Of a stretch of DNA of 64,000 nt, positions 17,076 through 24,940 are shown piece by piece. The DNA is from Opitutus terrae PB90-1 (GTDB lineage: Bacteria > Verrucomicrobiota > Verrucomicrobiia > Opitutales > Opitutaceae). Numbering within the stretch: the stretch's first letter is position 1; each line of letters starts with the position of its first letter. The stretch lies in assembly GCF_000019965.1 (NCBI RefSeq), contig NC_010571.1, positions 5,217,001 through 5,281,000 on the forward strand, in the 5' to 3' direction. A program made the translations under genes and the position numbers. Under the pieces are notes generated by a model that was given only the letters and a program-made list of their open reading frames with translations, was not told where the DNA came from and did not search any database.

Positions 17076-17699
17076 ATGGACATCTTTCTGAAAGGTCTGG
17101 CGATGGGCTTTTGCATCGCGGCGCCGGTCGGGCCGATCGGGCTGTTGTGCATCCGCCGCTCGGCGATCGATGGTCGCGCCGCCGGCTTCGTCACCGGGCT
17201 GGGTGCAGCCACCGCGGATGCGCTTTACGGACTCATCGCCGCGTTGGGCATCACCGCCGTCACTCATTTCCTCGTCGATCACCGCACGGCGATTCACTGG
17301 TTCGGCGGTCTGTTTCTGGTGTATCTCGGAATATCGCTGGCGCGGGCCAAGCCCGCTGCGACGACCGCCGCGCCGGTGCATGCCCGCAGTCTCGCAGGCG
17401 CCTACGTGTCGACGTTCGCCCTCACGCTGGCCAATCCCGCGACAGTCCTCGCCTTCGTGGCGATTTTTGCCGGGCTCGGCATCGGCGTGACAGCCTCCGG
17501 CGTCACTCCCGCGGCCGTGCTCGTCGCCGGCGTCTTCCTTGGTTCCGCCGTCTGGTGGCTGCTGCTCAGCACCGGGGCGAACTGGCTGGGCACCAAGGTG
17601 GGCGCCCACCGGCTCCACGTGATCAATCTCGCCTCCGGCACCTTGATCGCGCTCTTCGGTGCCTGGCAGCTCGCCAGCCTCGTGCTGACGCTCGGCTGA
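17076..17699 (+). CDS. LysE-family amino acid exporter
   Basis: A 207-residue inner-membrane protein with six predicted TM helices. The N-terminus MDIFLKGLAMGFCIAAPVGPIG carries the family's conserved APVGPI motif, followed by TGLGAATADALYG and the late FALTLANPATVLAF segment. LysE/RhtB proteins export basic or neutral amino acids; which one cannot be told. It stands alone, 212 bases after greA. Confidence 0.88.
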   Translation: MDIFLKGLAMGFCIAAPVGPIGLLCIRRSAIDGRAAGFVTGLGAATADALYGLIAALGITAVTHFLVDHRTAIHWFGGLFLVYLGISLARAKPAATTAAPVHARSLAGAYVSTFALTLANPATVLAFVAIFAGLGIGVTASGVTPAAVLVAGVFLGSAVWWLLLSTGANWLGTKVGAHRLHVINLASGTLIALFGAWQLASLVLTLG

Positions 17700-17899
17700 C
17701 GTCGTCGAAAACGGGCGGAGGTAGCCGAGGCGTCCTCGCCGGGCCTTTTGCCAGGCTCAAGGCGAGCCGTTTCGACCAGCCCACATGTTTTTGCAGAGCC
17801 AGCGCCGCGCCATCGAGGCTTTCCCGATCCTGCGATTCAGGTGCACCGATGCAGCCCATCGTTGACCCGTCCAACGGGCTGACTATCCTACGCCGCGTT

Positions 17900-18292
17900 A
17901 TGGATACCCCTCCTCCTGTCGCGCCCCAACCGGTTCAGCCGGTTCTCCCGCCCGCTGAAGCGAGCGTTCGGACTTGGTCGATGCTGGCCCACCTCACCGC
18001 CCTCTGCGGATTCATCATTCCCCTCGGCAACATCATCGGCCCGCTGCTCGTCTGGCAGATCAAAAAGCACGAGATTCCCGAGGTGGTCGTTCACGCCAAG
18101 GAAGCGCTCAATTTCCAGATCACCTGCTTCATCTACCTGGTGATCTCCGCCCTGCTGATCTTCATCGTGATCGGCTTCCCGTTGATGTTCGCCGTCGGCG
18201 TATTCAATCTGGTGTGCGTCATCATCGCCGGCCTGAAGGCGAACGACGGGAAACCCTGGCAGTATCCCATCACGATTCGGTTCCTGAAGTAA
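17900..18292 (+). CDS. DUF4870-type membrane protein
   Basis: A 130-residue membrane protein. A Pro-rich cytoplasmic start (MDTPPPVAPQPVQPVLPP) is followed by AHLTALCGFIIPLGNIIGPLLVW, a conserved loop that includes AKEALNFQIT, and two closely spaced hydrophobic helices, ending in a short basic tail. This is the DUF4870 (Tic20-like) layout. Function is unknown. A second member is encoded at 48639. The 200 bases before it hold no gene that I can support. Confidence 0.8.
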   Translation: MDTPPPVAPQPVQPVLPPAEASVRTWSMLAHLTALCGFIIPLGNIIGPLLVWQIKKHEIPEVVVHAKEALNFQITCFIYLVISALLIFIVIGFPLMFAVGVFNLVCVIIAGLKANDGKPWQYPITIRFLK

Positions 18293-18422
18293 TCCGGCCG
18301 GCTCTCGGCTCTTTCCCAGGCGGCGATCGCGGTTCGCCGCCTGTTTTGTGTCTGCCCGCGTCAGACCCACCGCTGATCCGGCCATTGCCATTCGCACGTC
18401 GGGTCCCCAGCGTGGTCCGCGC

Positions 18423-19361
18423 GTGAACGCCTCCTGGGACATCCTCAAAACTCTCTCCGATCCCACCCGCCTCCGGCTGCTTGCGCTCCTCGTGCGCGAA
18501 GAGCTGTCCGTCGCCGAGCTGCAGGAAATCCTCGGCATGGGCCAGTCGCGGGTGTCGTCGCAACTCGCGCTGCTGCGCCAGGTCGACCTCGTCACCGACC
18601 GCCGCGATGGCAAGAAGGCGTTCTACTCCATCCGGAGCAACCTCCCGCCGCGAACGCTCGCGCTGCTGAAGTCCGCCATCGATTCCGTCTCAGAGCTGGC
18701 AGTGATCAACGAGGACCGGGAAAACCTGGACCGCATCCTGCAAAAACGGCGGCGCACGCAGGAGCAGTATTTCAATCTCATCGCCGGCCGGTTGGGCAAA
18801 AATTACTGCCCGGGCCGCTCGTGGGAAGCGATCGGCCACCTCGCGCTGCGGCTCACACCCGCGATCGACATCGCCGATCTCGGTGCAGGCGAAGGCCTGC
18901 TGTCGCAGCTGCTCGCCGCGCGCGCGCGGCAGGTGTGGTGCATCGACAACTCGCCGCGGATGGTCGAGGTCGGCACGACGCTCGCGCGGAAAAACAACCT
19001 CGCCAATCTCTCCTACAAGCTCGGCGACATCGAGCACGTGCCGCTCGGCGATCGCTCCGTCGACCTCGCGATCCTGTCGCAGGCGCTGCATCACGCGCAG
19101 CATCCGCAGACCGCGGTGAACGAGGCCTTCCGCATCCTGCGCCCCGGCGGCCAGCTGCTGGTGCTCGATCTCAACGAGCACCATTTCGAAAAAGCCCGCG
19201 AGCTCTACGCCGATGTCTGGCTCGGCTTCAAGGAGAGTGCGCTGCACGGTTTCCTGAAGAAAGCCGGGTTCACCAAAGTCGAGGTGACTGCCGTTGCGAA
19301 GGAAACGACCGAACCCAGTTTCGAAACCCTCCTCGCCGCCGGCCTGAAGCCCGGCAAGTGA
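18423..19361 (+). CDS. ArsR-type regulator fused to a SAM-dependent methyltransferase
   Basis: About 312 residues. The N-terminal 85 form an ArsR-like winged helix (ILKTLSDPTRLRLLALL, with recognition helix region MGQSRVSSQLALLRQ). After a linker comes a class I methyltransferase (about 150-290) with SAM motif IADLGAGEGLLSQLLA, a DNSPRMV acidic loop and LRPGGQLLVLDL. No cysteine metal site of the ELCVCDL type is present in the HTH, so it is probably not a classical metal sensor. The fused family is seen near methionine/SAM-cycle genes elsewhere, but none lies here. GTG 18423 gives the family-like start; GTG 18348 would add 25 residues. Confidence 0.82.
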   Translation: MNASWDILKTLSDPTRLRLLALLVREELSVAELQEILGMGQSRVSSQLALLRQVDLVTDRRDGKKAFYSIRSNLPPRTLALLKSAIDSVSELAVINEDRENLDRILQKRRRTQEQYFNLIAGRLGKNYCPGRSWEAIGHLALRLTPAIDIADLGAGEGLLSQLLAARARQVWCIDNSPRMVEVGTTLARKNNLANLSYKLGDIEHVPLGDRSVDLAILSQALHHAQHPQTAVNEAFRILRPGGQLLVLDLNEHHFEKARELYADVWLGFKESALHGFLKKAGFTKVEVTAVAKETTEPSFETLLAAGLKPGK

Positions 19362-19364
19362 CCT

Positions 19365-19451
19365 CCCCTCCCCCTTCTCAACTCTCAACCTTCAACTCTC
19401 AACTTCTTCCGGCTCTCCGCTCTAGACTCTCAGCTCTAGCCTCTAGACTCC
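19365..19451. repeat. Pyrimidine-rich CTCAAC/CTCTAG array
   Basis: Repeats of CTCAACTCTC and CTCTAGACTC fill the gap from the methyltransferase stop to six bases before the EamA start codon. The strand composition is almost purely pyrimidine plus AA or AG steps. It resembles the arrays before purD and at the end of argH, but here the complementary purine arm is missing. Confidence 0.75.
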
Positions 19452-19456
19452 GTCCC

Positions 19457-19894
19457 ATGCCCGTCACCCCTTCCGCTTGGTTCACGTGGGCCCTCCTTTC
19501 GGCGGTGTTCGCCGCACTCACCGCGATCTTCGCGAAGATCGGCCTGCAGGGCGTGGATTCCGACTTTGCCACGCTCATCCGCACCTGCCTGATCTTTTTT
19601 GTCCTCGCGGCGTTTGTTTTCTTCGCCGGCAAGTGGTCCAACCCGCTGGCGCTTTCGTCCAAAACTTGGACTTTTCTCACGCTCTCCGCGCTGGCCACCG
19701 GCGCGTCCTGGGTCTGCTACTTTCGCGCGCTCAAGCTCGGGGACGCCTCCAAGGTCGCGCCGGTCGACAAGCTTAGCGTCATCCTGGTGGCGTTGATCGC
19801 GGTGCTTTTTCTCGGCGAGCGGCCGAGCAACCGCGAATGGTTCGGCATCGCGCTGGTGAGCCTCGGCGTCTTCGTCCTCGGCTTCAAACGCTGA
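19457..19894 (+). CDS. EamA/DMT-family small transporter
   Basis: A 145-residue membrane protein with five TM helices, that is one EamA repeat. It starts WFTWALLSAVFAALTAIFAKIGLQGVDSDFATLIRT and ends LFLGERPSNREWFGIALVSLGVFVLGFKR, both typical of single-repeat DMT proteins that work as dimers. Substrate unknown. The start codon follows the pyrimidine array directly, so no purine-rich ribosome-binding site is visible. Confidence 0.85.
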   Translation: MPVTPSAWFTWALLSAVFAALTAIFAKIGLQGVDSDFATLIRTCLIFFVLAAFVFFAGKWSNPLALSSKTWTFLTLSALATGASWVCYFRALKLGDASKVAPVDKLSVILVALIAVLFLGERPSNREWFGIALVSLGVFVLGFKR

Positions 19895-20057
19895 GTGAAC
19901 GCAGCCAGGGTGGAGTGCGTGGTCCTCAACGCGCCTGCCCGTAACCCGCGGCTTCGCCGTAGCGGAACGCGTCGGCGTTTCGCCGGAAGCCCCACCGCTT
20001 CCGCTACGCAAAGCGCCTCGACCGCAACGCGCTCTCCCGCCCCGCCACCATTCCGGC

Positions 20058-20309
20058 TCAGTGGTGATGCCGCCGTGCGTCGACCCGCATCCGCGGATGT
20101 TGCACTCGCGCCGTCCTGATTTCCTGATCGCACGCGGTGGTCGAAATCCCCAGCGCCGCGTACACGAGGCAAAATCCGGTGGCGGCGTTCACGATCGGGA
20201 TCAACCCGAGCAGCCCCCACCAACCAATGTAATGGTGGCCGAGCATGAGCAGCGCACATCCGGCCACGAATCGCACCGCCGCATCGAAGGATCCAACGTT
20301 CGTTTTCAT
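20058..20309 (-). CDS. DUF2892 (YgaP-like) inner membrane protein
   Basis: An 83-residue membrane protein starting MKTNVGSFDAAVRFVAG, the usual DUF2892 opening, with two hydrophobic helices (GCALLMLGHHYIGWWGLLG and LIPIVNAATGFCLVYAALG). The conserved CLVYAALGI is followed by an unusual basic, His-rich tail ending RRHHH. In other bacteria this domain often accompanies rhodanese; here it is alone. Confidence 0.82.
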   Translation of the reverse strand: MKTNVGSFDAAVRFVAGCALLMLGHHYIGWWGLLGLIPIVNAATGFCLVYAALGISTTACDQEIRTARVQHPRMRVDARRHHH

Positions 20310-20475
20310 GGGAGTTTTGTTGGCGCGAATCTACGCGCCCGCCCTCCCCCGGGCTGCGCACATCTTGGCCAACGTTGCCCGCTTTTCGCCTGCGAACGGA
20401 TCGCAGACCGCCCGCGCCGGCGGCAACTCGTTGAGTTCCCGTCACCCTCGGCTGCAGCCTCCCGCGCTGCCGTCG

Positions 20476-21018
20476 CTATGTTTTTTTCACTTTCGCCTGC
20501 CGCAAGGCGTGCGCCTTCGAGACCTCGACGTATTTCTCGGCCCAGCCCCGCAGCGCCGCTTGCTCCTCGGGTCTTAATGCCCGCGTCACCTTGGCCGGCG
20601 CCCCGAGGACCATCGAACCCGGCGGCACGATCGTGCGCGGCGTCACCACCGCCCCCGCCCCCACGATGCTGCGCGCGCCGATTCGCGCGCCGTCCAGCAC
20701 CGTCGCGCCCATGCCGATCAGGCACTCATCCTCGATCGTGCACGCGTGAACAATCGCCGCGTGCCCGATGGTGCACCACGCGCCGATAATCGCATCGAGA
20801 TCGTCGGCCAGGTGCACGATCGCGTTGTCCTGGATGTTCGTGCCCTCGCCGACGATGATCCGCGCGATGTCGCCGCGCAGCACCGCGCCGTAGAACACGC
20901 TCGCTTTCGGCCCGAGCGTCACGTCGCCCACCACCGTCGCGTTCGGCGCGACCCAGTTGGCCTGCGCGATGTCAGGCGTCTTCGTCAGATGCCGCTCCAG
21001 TCGTTCTTGCACCGTCAT
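20476..21018 (-). CDS. Gamma-class carbonic anhydrase-like hexapeptide protein
   Basis: A 180-residue left-handed beta-helix protein of the YrdA/CaiE/gamma-carbonic-anhydrase group. Hexapeptide repeats run from NATVVGDVTLG to about residue 150. The zinc-ligand histidines are placed as expected in NIQDNAIVH and IGHAAIVHA. The C-terminal helix (ALRPEEQAALRGWAEKYVEVSKAHALRQ) caps the helix. It probably binds zinc and may hydrate CO2, though many members have no shown activity. Start at ATG 21018 (MTVQERLERH); ATG 21027 is equally possible. Confidence 0.88.
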   Translation of the reverse strand: MTVQERLERHLTKTPDIAQANWVAPNATVVGDVTLGPKASVFYGAVLRGDIARIIVGEGTNIQDNAIVHLADDLDAIIGAWCTIGHAAIVHACTIEDECLIGMGATVLDGARIGARSIVGAGAVVTPRTIVPPGSMVLGAPAKVTRALRPEEQAALRGWAEKYVEVSKAHALRQAKVKKT

Positions 21019-21085
21019 GCCCTCCATCTTTGTCCGCCCACCGCGCTCCGCAAGCGGTGAAACGCCCTCGCCCGCGCGGAAGCAC

Positions 21086-21106
21086 TTTTCACGTATTACG
21101 TGAAAA
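21086..21106. repeat. Palindrome TTTTCACGT-ATT-ACGTGAAAA
   Basis: A 21-base palindrome with perfect 9-bp arms, 60-70 bases upstream of the carbonic-anhydrase start. The core is repeated 132 bases away at 21218. Together they occupy the 367-base divergent gap before the nucleoside transporter, which otherwise shows no gene. It could be an operator or the end of a small mobile repeat. Confidence 0.75.
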
Positions 21107-21217
21107 TCTATCCGCCGCGTTCGCTCTCGCGGCATGGCGCTGCCCTGCGCCTGCTCTATCTCCGGCTCTCGGCTGCCCCGCCGCGCGGGCGCTTTCCGTT
21201 CGCGACCGGGGCCGTCG

Positions 21218-21246
21218 GCTAATTTCACGTATTACGTGAAATTAGC
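21218..21246. repeat. Longer copy of the TTTCACGTATTACGTGAAA palindrome
   Basis: The same 19-base core as at 21086, extended to perfect 13-bp arms (GCTAATTTCACGT and its reverse complement) around ATT. The long perfect arms on AT-rich sequence in a GC-rich genome are striking. It lies 148 bases upstream of the nucleoside transporter start. Confidence 0.8.
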
Positions 21247-21394
21247 GTGCGCGGGCGGCCCTCGCACGCGGCCGAAGAAGGATGGCCCACGCCGGCAGGC
21301 GCAGCACGGCAGGCGCGGGCACTGATCGTCGCACCGCGTTTGTGGCTCGCCGACGAGACGCCGCGCCACAAGCTCGGGAGCACTGCTTTCTGGC

Positions 21395-22726
21395 ATGGAC
21401 TTCATCCTTCACCTCGGCCGCGGCTTTTTTGGCATCGCGGTTTTTTTGGCGATCGCCGTCGCCCTGAGCGAAAACCGCCGCGCCATCAGCTGGCGGCTGA
21501 TCGCCACCGGCGTCGCGCTGCAATTCACCTTTGCCGCACTCGTGCTCTACTTCGCTCCGGCGCGCATCGTCATCGAGTGGATTGGCTCCCGCTTCGTCGA
21601 CCTGCTCGGTTTCACCAACGCCGGCGTCGAGATGCTGTTCGGCTCACTCGCCGACAAGTCAAAGCACGGCGTGCTCTTCGCGATTCAGGTTCTTCCCTCG
21701 ATCATCTTCTTCTCCGCTTTCTCGTCGCTGCTCTACTACCTCGGCATCCTGCAAAAGATCGTGTTCGTGTTCGCCTGGGTGATGTCGAAGACGATGCGGC
21801 TCTCCGGCGCGGAAACCCTCAGCGCCTCGGCCAACATTTTCCTCGGCCAAACCGAGGCGCCGTTCCTGATCAAGCCATACCTGCCGACGATGACGCGCTC
21901 GGAGATGCTCACCATCATGACGGGCGGCATGGCGACGATCGCGGGCGCCGTGATGATCGCCTACATTGCATTCCTCGGCGGCGATGATCCGCAGCAGCAG
22001 GTGCTGTTCGCCACGCATCTCATCACCGCGTCGGTGATCAACGCGCCCGCCGGGCTCATGCTTTCCAAAATCCTGCTGCCGCAGACGGAGCCGGTGAGCA
22101 CGGACCTCAATGTCTCCAAGGAGCGGATCGGCTCGAACCTGGTTGACGCGGTCTGCGTCGGCACGACCGACGGCCTCAAGCTCGCCGTCAACGTGGGCGC
22201 CATGTTGATCGCATTCACCGCGCTGATCGCAATGCTCAACGCCTTGCTTGGCTGGTTCGGCAGCCCGCACGATCTGGTGATCGGCGGCGCCACGCTCGTG
22301 CACTACCCGGGGCTGAACGCCTGGATCCGGGAGGTGACCGACGGCGCGTTTCAAAGCTTCTCGCTCGAGTTGCTGTTCGGACTCGTCTACGCGCCGATTG
22401 CCTGGCTGCTCGGCATAGACTTGGGTCATTTGCTTCAGTCGGGCGCGCTCCTCGGCACCCGCACGGTGCTCAACGAATTCATCTCGTTCTCGCAACTCGC
22501 CGGCCTGAAGTCCTCCGGCGCGCTCACCGACGCGCGCACGATCATCATTCTCACCTACGCGATGTGCGGGTTCGCCAACATCGTCTCCATTGGCATACAG
22601 ATCGGCGGCATCGGTGCACTCGCGCCGAACCAGCGCTCCAACCTCGCGCAACTCGGCGTGAAGGCCATGATCGGCGGCACGCTCGCGTGCTACCTCTCCG
22701 CGTGCGTCGCCGGGATCCTGACGTAG
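21395..22726 (+). CDS. Concentrative nucleoside transporter, NupC/CNT family
   Basis: A 443-residue inner-membrane symporter. Family landmarks include the paired GLVYAPIAWLLG segment near the end, FLGQTEAPFLIKPYLPTMTRSEML (the QTEAP nucleoside-contact hairpin) and GGMATIAGAVMIAYI. About ten helices are visible. These proteins take up nucleosides with Na+ or H+; purine/pyrimidine preference cannot be told. Start ATG 21395 gives MDFILHLGRGFFGI. It follows the palindrome pair, which may regulate it. Confidence 0.92.
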   Translation: MDFILHLGRGFFGIAVFLAIAVALSENRRAISWRLIATGVALQFTFAALVLYFAPARIVIEWIGSRFVDLLGFTNAGVEMLFGSLADKSKHGVLFAIQVLPSIIFFSAFSSLLYYLGILQKIVFVFAWVMSKTMRLSGAETLSASANIFLGQTEAPFLIKPYLPTMTRSEMLTIMTGGMATIAGAVMIAYIAFLGGDDPQQQVLFATHLITASVINAPAGLMLSKILLPQTEPVSTDLNVSKERIGSNLVDAVCVGTTDGLKLAVNVGAMLIAFTALIAMLNALLGWFGSPHDLVIGGATLVHYPGLNAWIREVTDGAFQSFSLELLFGLVYAPIAWLLGIDLGHLLQSGALLGTRTVLNEFISFSQLAGLKSSGALTDARTIIILTYAMCGFANIVSIGIQIGGIGALAPNQRSNLAQLGVKAMIGGTLACYLSACVAGILT

Positions 22727-22734
22727 CCTTTTGC

Positions 22735-22816
22735 GTAGGGCCGGCGCTCGTCGCCGGCCGCAAACGCGTTGGCCGCTCCATCCTCACGCCCGGCTGCCGA
22801 TGAACGGCAGCCCTAC
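22735..22816. repeat. GTAGGGC-family palindromic repeat after the CNT gene
   Basis: GTAGGGC (22735-22741) and GCCCTAC (22810-22816) bound an 82-base element with two inner hairpins, CCGGCG-ctcg-TCGCCGG and GGCTGCCG-atga-ACGGCAGCC. It starts nine bases past the transporter stop and may serve as its 3' end structure. Confidence 0.8.
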
Positions 22817-22868
22817 AGTGCCTCCCTCACCGGGGCTGCAGGCGAGGCGCCCGCGCTTCCACCAACGT

Positions 22869-23249
22869 TTACTTTTTATACCACGTGCCGTCCGGCTTCT
22901 GCAGCCACACGCCCGGCGCGCTCGCGCCGGCGATCTGACGCGCGCGGGCCCGGCCCACCTGCTCCGGCGTCGTGCCCGTCTGCTTGGCCAGCTCCGCATA
23001 CACAATCGCGCGATCACGATTCTCCGCCGCCATCACGTCACCCGTCGCGGTGTCGCCGTCGCGCAGTTCGATCATGCCGCGATTGTTTTCACCCAACGCG
23101 CCGCTCGCCTTGAGCTGGTCGAGCTGCGAAAGCCGCTGGCTCATCCGGGACTTCACCGTCGCGAGATCCTCCGCGCGCGCGGTGAACACGCCCGCCCCAA
23201 AGGTCAGGGCTGCGGCAATGGCAAGCAGGCGAAAAAGAGACGTCTTCAT
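22869..23249 (-). CDS. ydbL: YdbL-like periplasmic protein (DUF1318)
   Basis: A 126-residue exported protein with a signal peptide (MKTSLFRLLAIAAALTFGAGVFTARAE). The mature part has the DUF1318 pattern: VKSRMSQRLSQLDQLKASGALGENNRGMIELRDG, then VMAAENRDRAIVYAELAKQTGTTPEQVGRARARQIA and the terminal GVWLQKPDGTWYKK. In E. coli the gene is last in ydbH-ynbE-ydbL, where the products take part in outer-membrane lipid homeostasis. Here it directly follows the YnbE-like gene (5-base gap), supporting the same role. Confidence 0.88.
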   Translation of the reverse strand: MKTSLFRLLAIAAALTFGAGVFTARAEDLATVKSRMSQRLSQLDQLKASGALGENNRGMIELRDGDTATGDVMAAENRDRAIVYAELAKQTGTTPEQVGRARARQIAGASAPGVWLQKPDGTWYKK

Positions 23250-23254
23250 GGTGA

Positions 23255-23458
23255 TCACGGTTTGACTGCGGGCGTTTCCAAGGTGGCGGATTTCTGGTCG
23301 AGGTCGCCAAAGAAATCGTTCAAAGCGCGATCGACCTTCACGTTCACATCGACGGTGACATGGATGGGTTTCACCTCGATGGGCTGAGTCTTGACGCTCA
23401 GGCAGCCGCCCGAGGCCAAACTCAGCAGCACGAGCGGAACGAGAAAGCGGGTGTTCAT
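23255..23458 (-). CDS. ynbE: YnbE-like small outer-membrane lipoprotein
   Basis: A 67-residue lipoprotein. The signal MNTRFLVPLVLLSLASGGC ends in a lipobox with Cys19 as lipid anchor. The short mature part (VKTQPIEVKPIHVTVDVNVKV) is the YnbE signature. In E. coli YnbE pairs with YdbH at the outer membrane to complete an intermembrane bridge. It lies between the YdbH-like and YdbL-like genes, as expected. Confidence 0.87.
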   Translation of the reverse strand: MNTRFLVPLVLLSLASGGCLSVKTQPIEVKPIHVTVDVNVKVDRALNDFFGDLDQKSATLETPAVKP

Positions 23459-23651
23459 GCGCGGAGACGTTGCGCTCGTAGACGCGCAGTTTCAACGCAA
23501 GTTTCGCGTCCGCCGCGCCGGCCGTGTGACCAAACCCATCCCGCGGGCCGCGGCGCGCCCTGCGCCCGCCGGGCCACATGAAACCGCACGCCGACCTACC
23601 TCGGCCCTGCGCGCAGGAATTTCGTCCGACGGAAACAACCTCTCCGCGCCC

Positions 23652-24902
23652 CTATCGGCCGCCGAATTGCAGGCGGTGGCTGGTGCCGAGCTTGATGAGC
23701 GATTCGAGCGGCCCACGTACGTTCACCGTCAGGTCCACCGGCGCGCGCAGCTTCGGATCGACCGGTCCACCCGCCAGGTGCACGTGCGCCGTCCGGCCCT
23801 CGCTGTCGCCGTCAGGCGTAAACGTCACCTCCAGCAACTCCGCCCGCAGCGGAATCTCGCCCGTCTCGATCTGTCCCAACCCCGGATAATGTTTCAGGAC
23901 CTCGGCGGGCAGGCTCGCGGAAATCAGCCCGGGCGTCGGCGCCAACCGCACTTCGGCCGGCTCGTCCTTGCGTACCGCGAGATGCCCCTCGCGCATTTGC
24001 AGCCCCTCCGCCTCGCTCCAGCGCAAACCCACCACGCCGTCGACCCGGCCGCTCGCAGCCGCAAGCGCGTCCGGCACGAGCGCGGCCAGATCCTGCAGCC
24101 CCACGCGTGTCAACCGGAGCTTCAGATCGAGCACCAGCGGCGACAGCGGCACCGTGCACGGATCGAGCGTCACGTCGCCCCCGGCGATTTCGATCCGCGC
24201 CTCACGCACGACCAGCGTCGCCGCGGCCTCGAGCAGCGCGCGCAGCAGAAAGTTTCGCGCGCCAAACCGCGTCGTCGTGATCGTGCCGATCGTCAGCTCA
24301 AACGGTCCTTCGCTCCGCACCTCACGCCGCGCTGCGTCGATCGCGAAATCGCCCGCCACCGCGAGCTGGGCCAACGCCCACCCGTCGGCTTCGTGCCGCA
24401 AACCGCCTTCGCGCCACACGACTTTCACCACGCCCATCGGCCCGCCCTCGCGCCACTCGCCTTTCCCTTCCAACTCGACCACGCCCTCCGCCGTCACGCC
24501 CTCTGCGGCTGCCCCGAGCTTTGGCGCCAACGCGCGCCACCACGTGCCCGCATCGAGTCGGCCGGCCGACAGCGCCCAGGTTCCGTTTCCAGTCGCTGCA
24601 TGGAGCTCAAGTTCGAGCTCCAGATGCGTGCCGTCGCCTTCCACGGCGATCCGCGCGACCCGCTTGCCCGGCTCCGGGGTGGCAACCGAGACCCGCCACG
24701 TCAGCTTGGGTGAGTTGGGCAGCAGCTTGAGGCTCGTCGCGCCGGAGACGGATCCATCCAACGGCGGAACCTGCCATTGCGCCGCGGCACGAGCCGGCAG
24801 GGTCCACACGAGCAGCGCCACGGCGGCGGCGAGAAACAGACGCCGGTCGTTGCCCCCGCGCACGGCGGCGCGGGCCGGCTTCGTTTCACGATGACGGATC
24901 AC
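23652..24902 (-). CDS. ydbH: YdbH-like AsmA-type intermembrane protein, short form
   Basis: About 416 residues from GTG 24902 (or 403 from GTG 24863). An N-terminal hydrophobic segment (LFLAAAVALLVWTLPARA) is followed by beta-rich, amphipathic sequence to the end, including SGRVDGVVGLRWSEAEGLQM, a repeat-beta-groove style segment, and a C-terminal LTVNVRGPLESLIKLGT. That end matches the conserved YdbH C-terminus. E. coli YdbH is more than twice as long, so this is a short form. Such proteins are thought to form a hydrophobic groove carrying phospholipids between membranes. It lies 38 bases past glgP and 193 bases before ynbE; that gap shows no gene. Confidence 0.75.
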   Translation of the reverse strand: MIRHRETKPARAAVRGGNDRRLFLAAAVALLVWTLPARAAAQWQVPPLDGSVSGATSLKLLPNSPKLTWRVSVATPEPGKRVARIAVEGDGTHLELELELHAATGNGTWALSAGRLDAGTWWRALAPKLGAAAEGVTAEGVVELEGKGEWREGGPMGVVKVVWREGGLRHEADGWALAQLAVAGDFAIDAARREVRSEGPFELTIGTITTTRFGARNFLLRALLEAAATLVVREARIEIAGGDVTLDPCTVPLSPLVLDLKLRLTRVGLQDLAALVPDALAAASGRVDGVVGLRWSEAEGLQMREGHLAVRKDEPAEVRLAPTPGLISASLPAEVLKHYPGLGQIETGEIPLRAELLEVTFTPDGDSEGRTAHVHLAGGPVDPKLRAPVDLTVNVRGPLESLIKLGTSHRLQFGGR

Positions 24903-24940
24903 GCGAAGCCGGGCACGAATGTTCGGAGGCAGCCACGCGC

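Noticed and set aside
19895-20057. A possible gene between EamA and DUF2892.
   Set aside because: Sequence is made of GC-rich hairpin repeats (GGCGTTTCGCC, CGCCGTAGCGG); no coding pattern.
20061-20789. Plus-strand frame spanning the DUF2892 gene and carbonic anhydrase end.
   Set aside because: Translation is Pro/Arg/Ser-rich, and both opposing genes have clear families.
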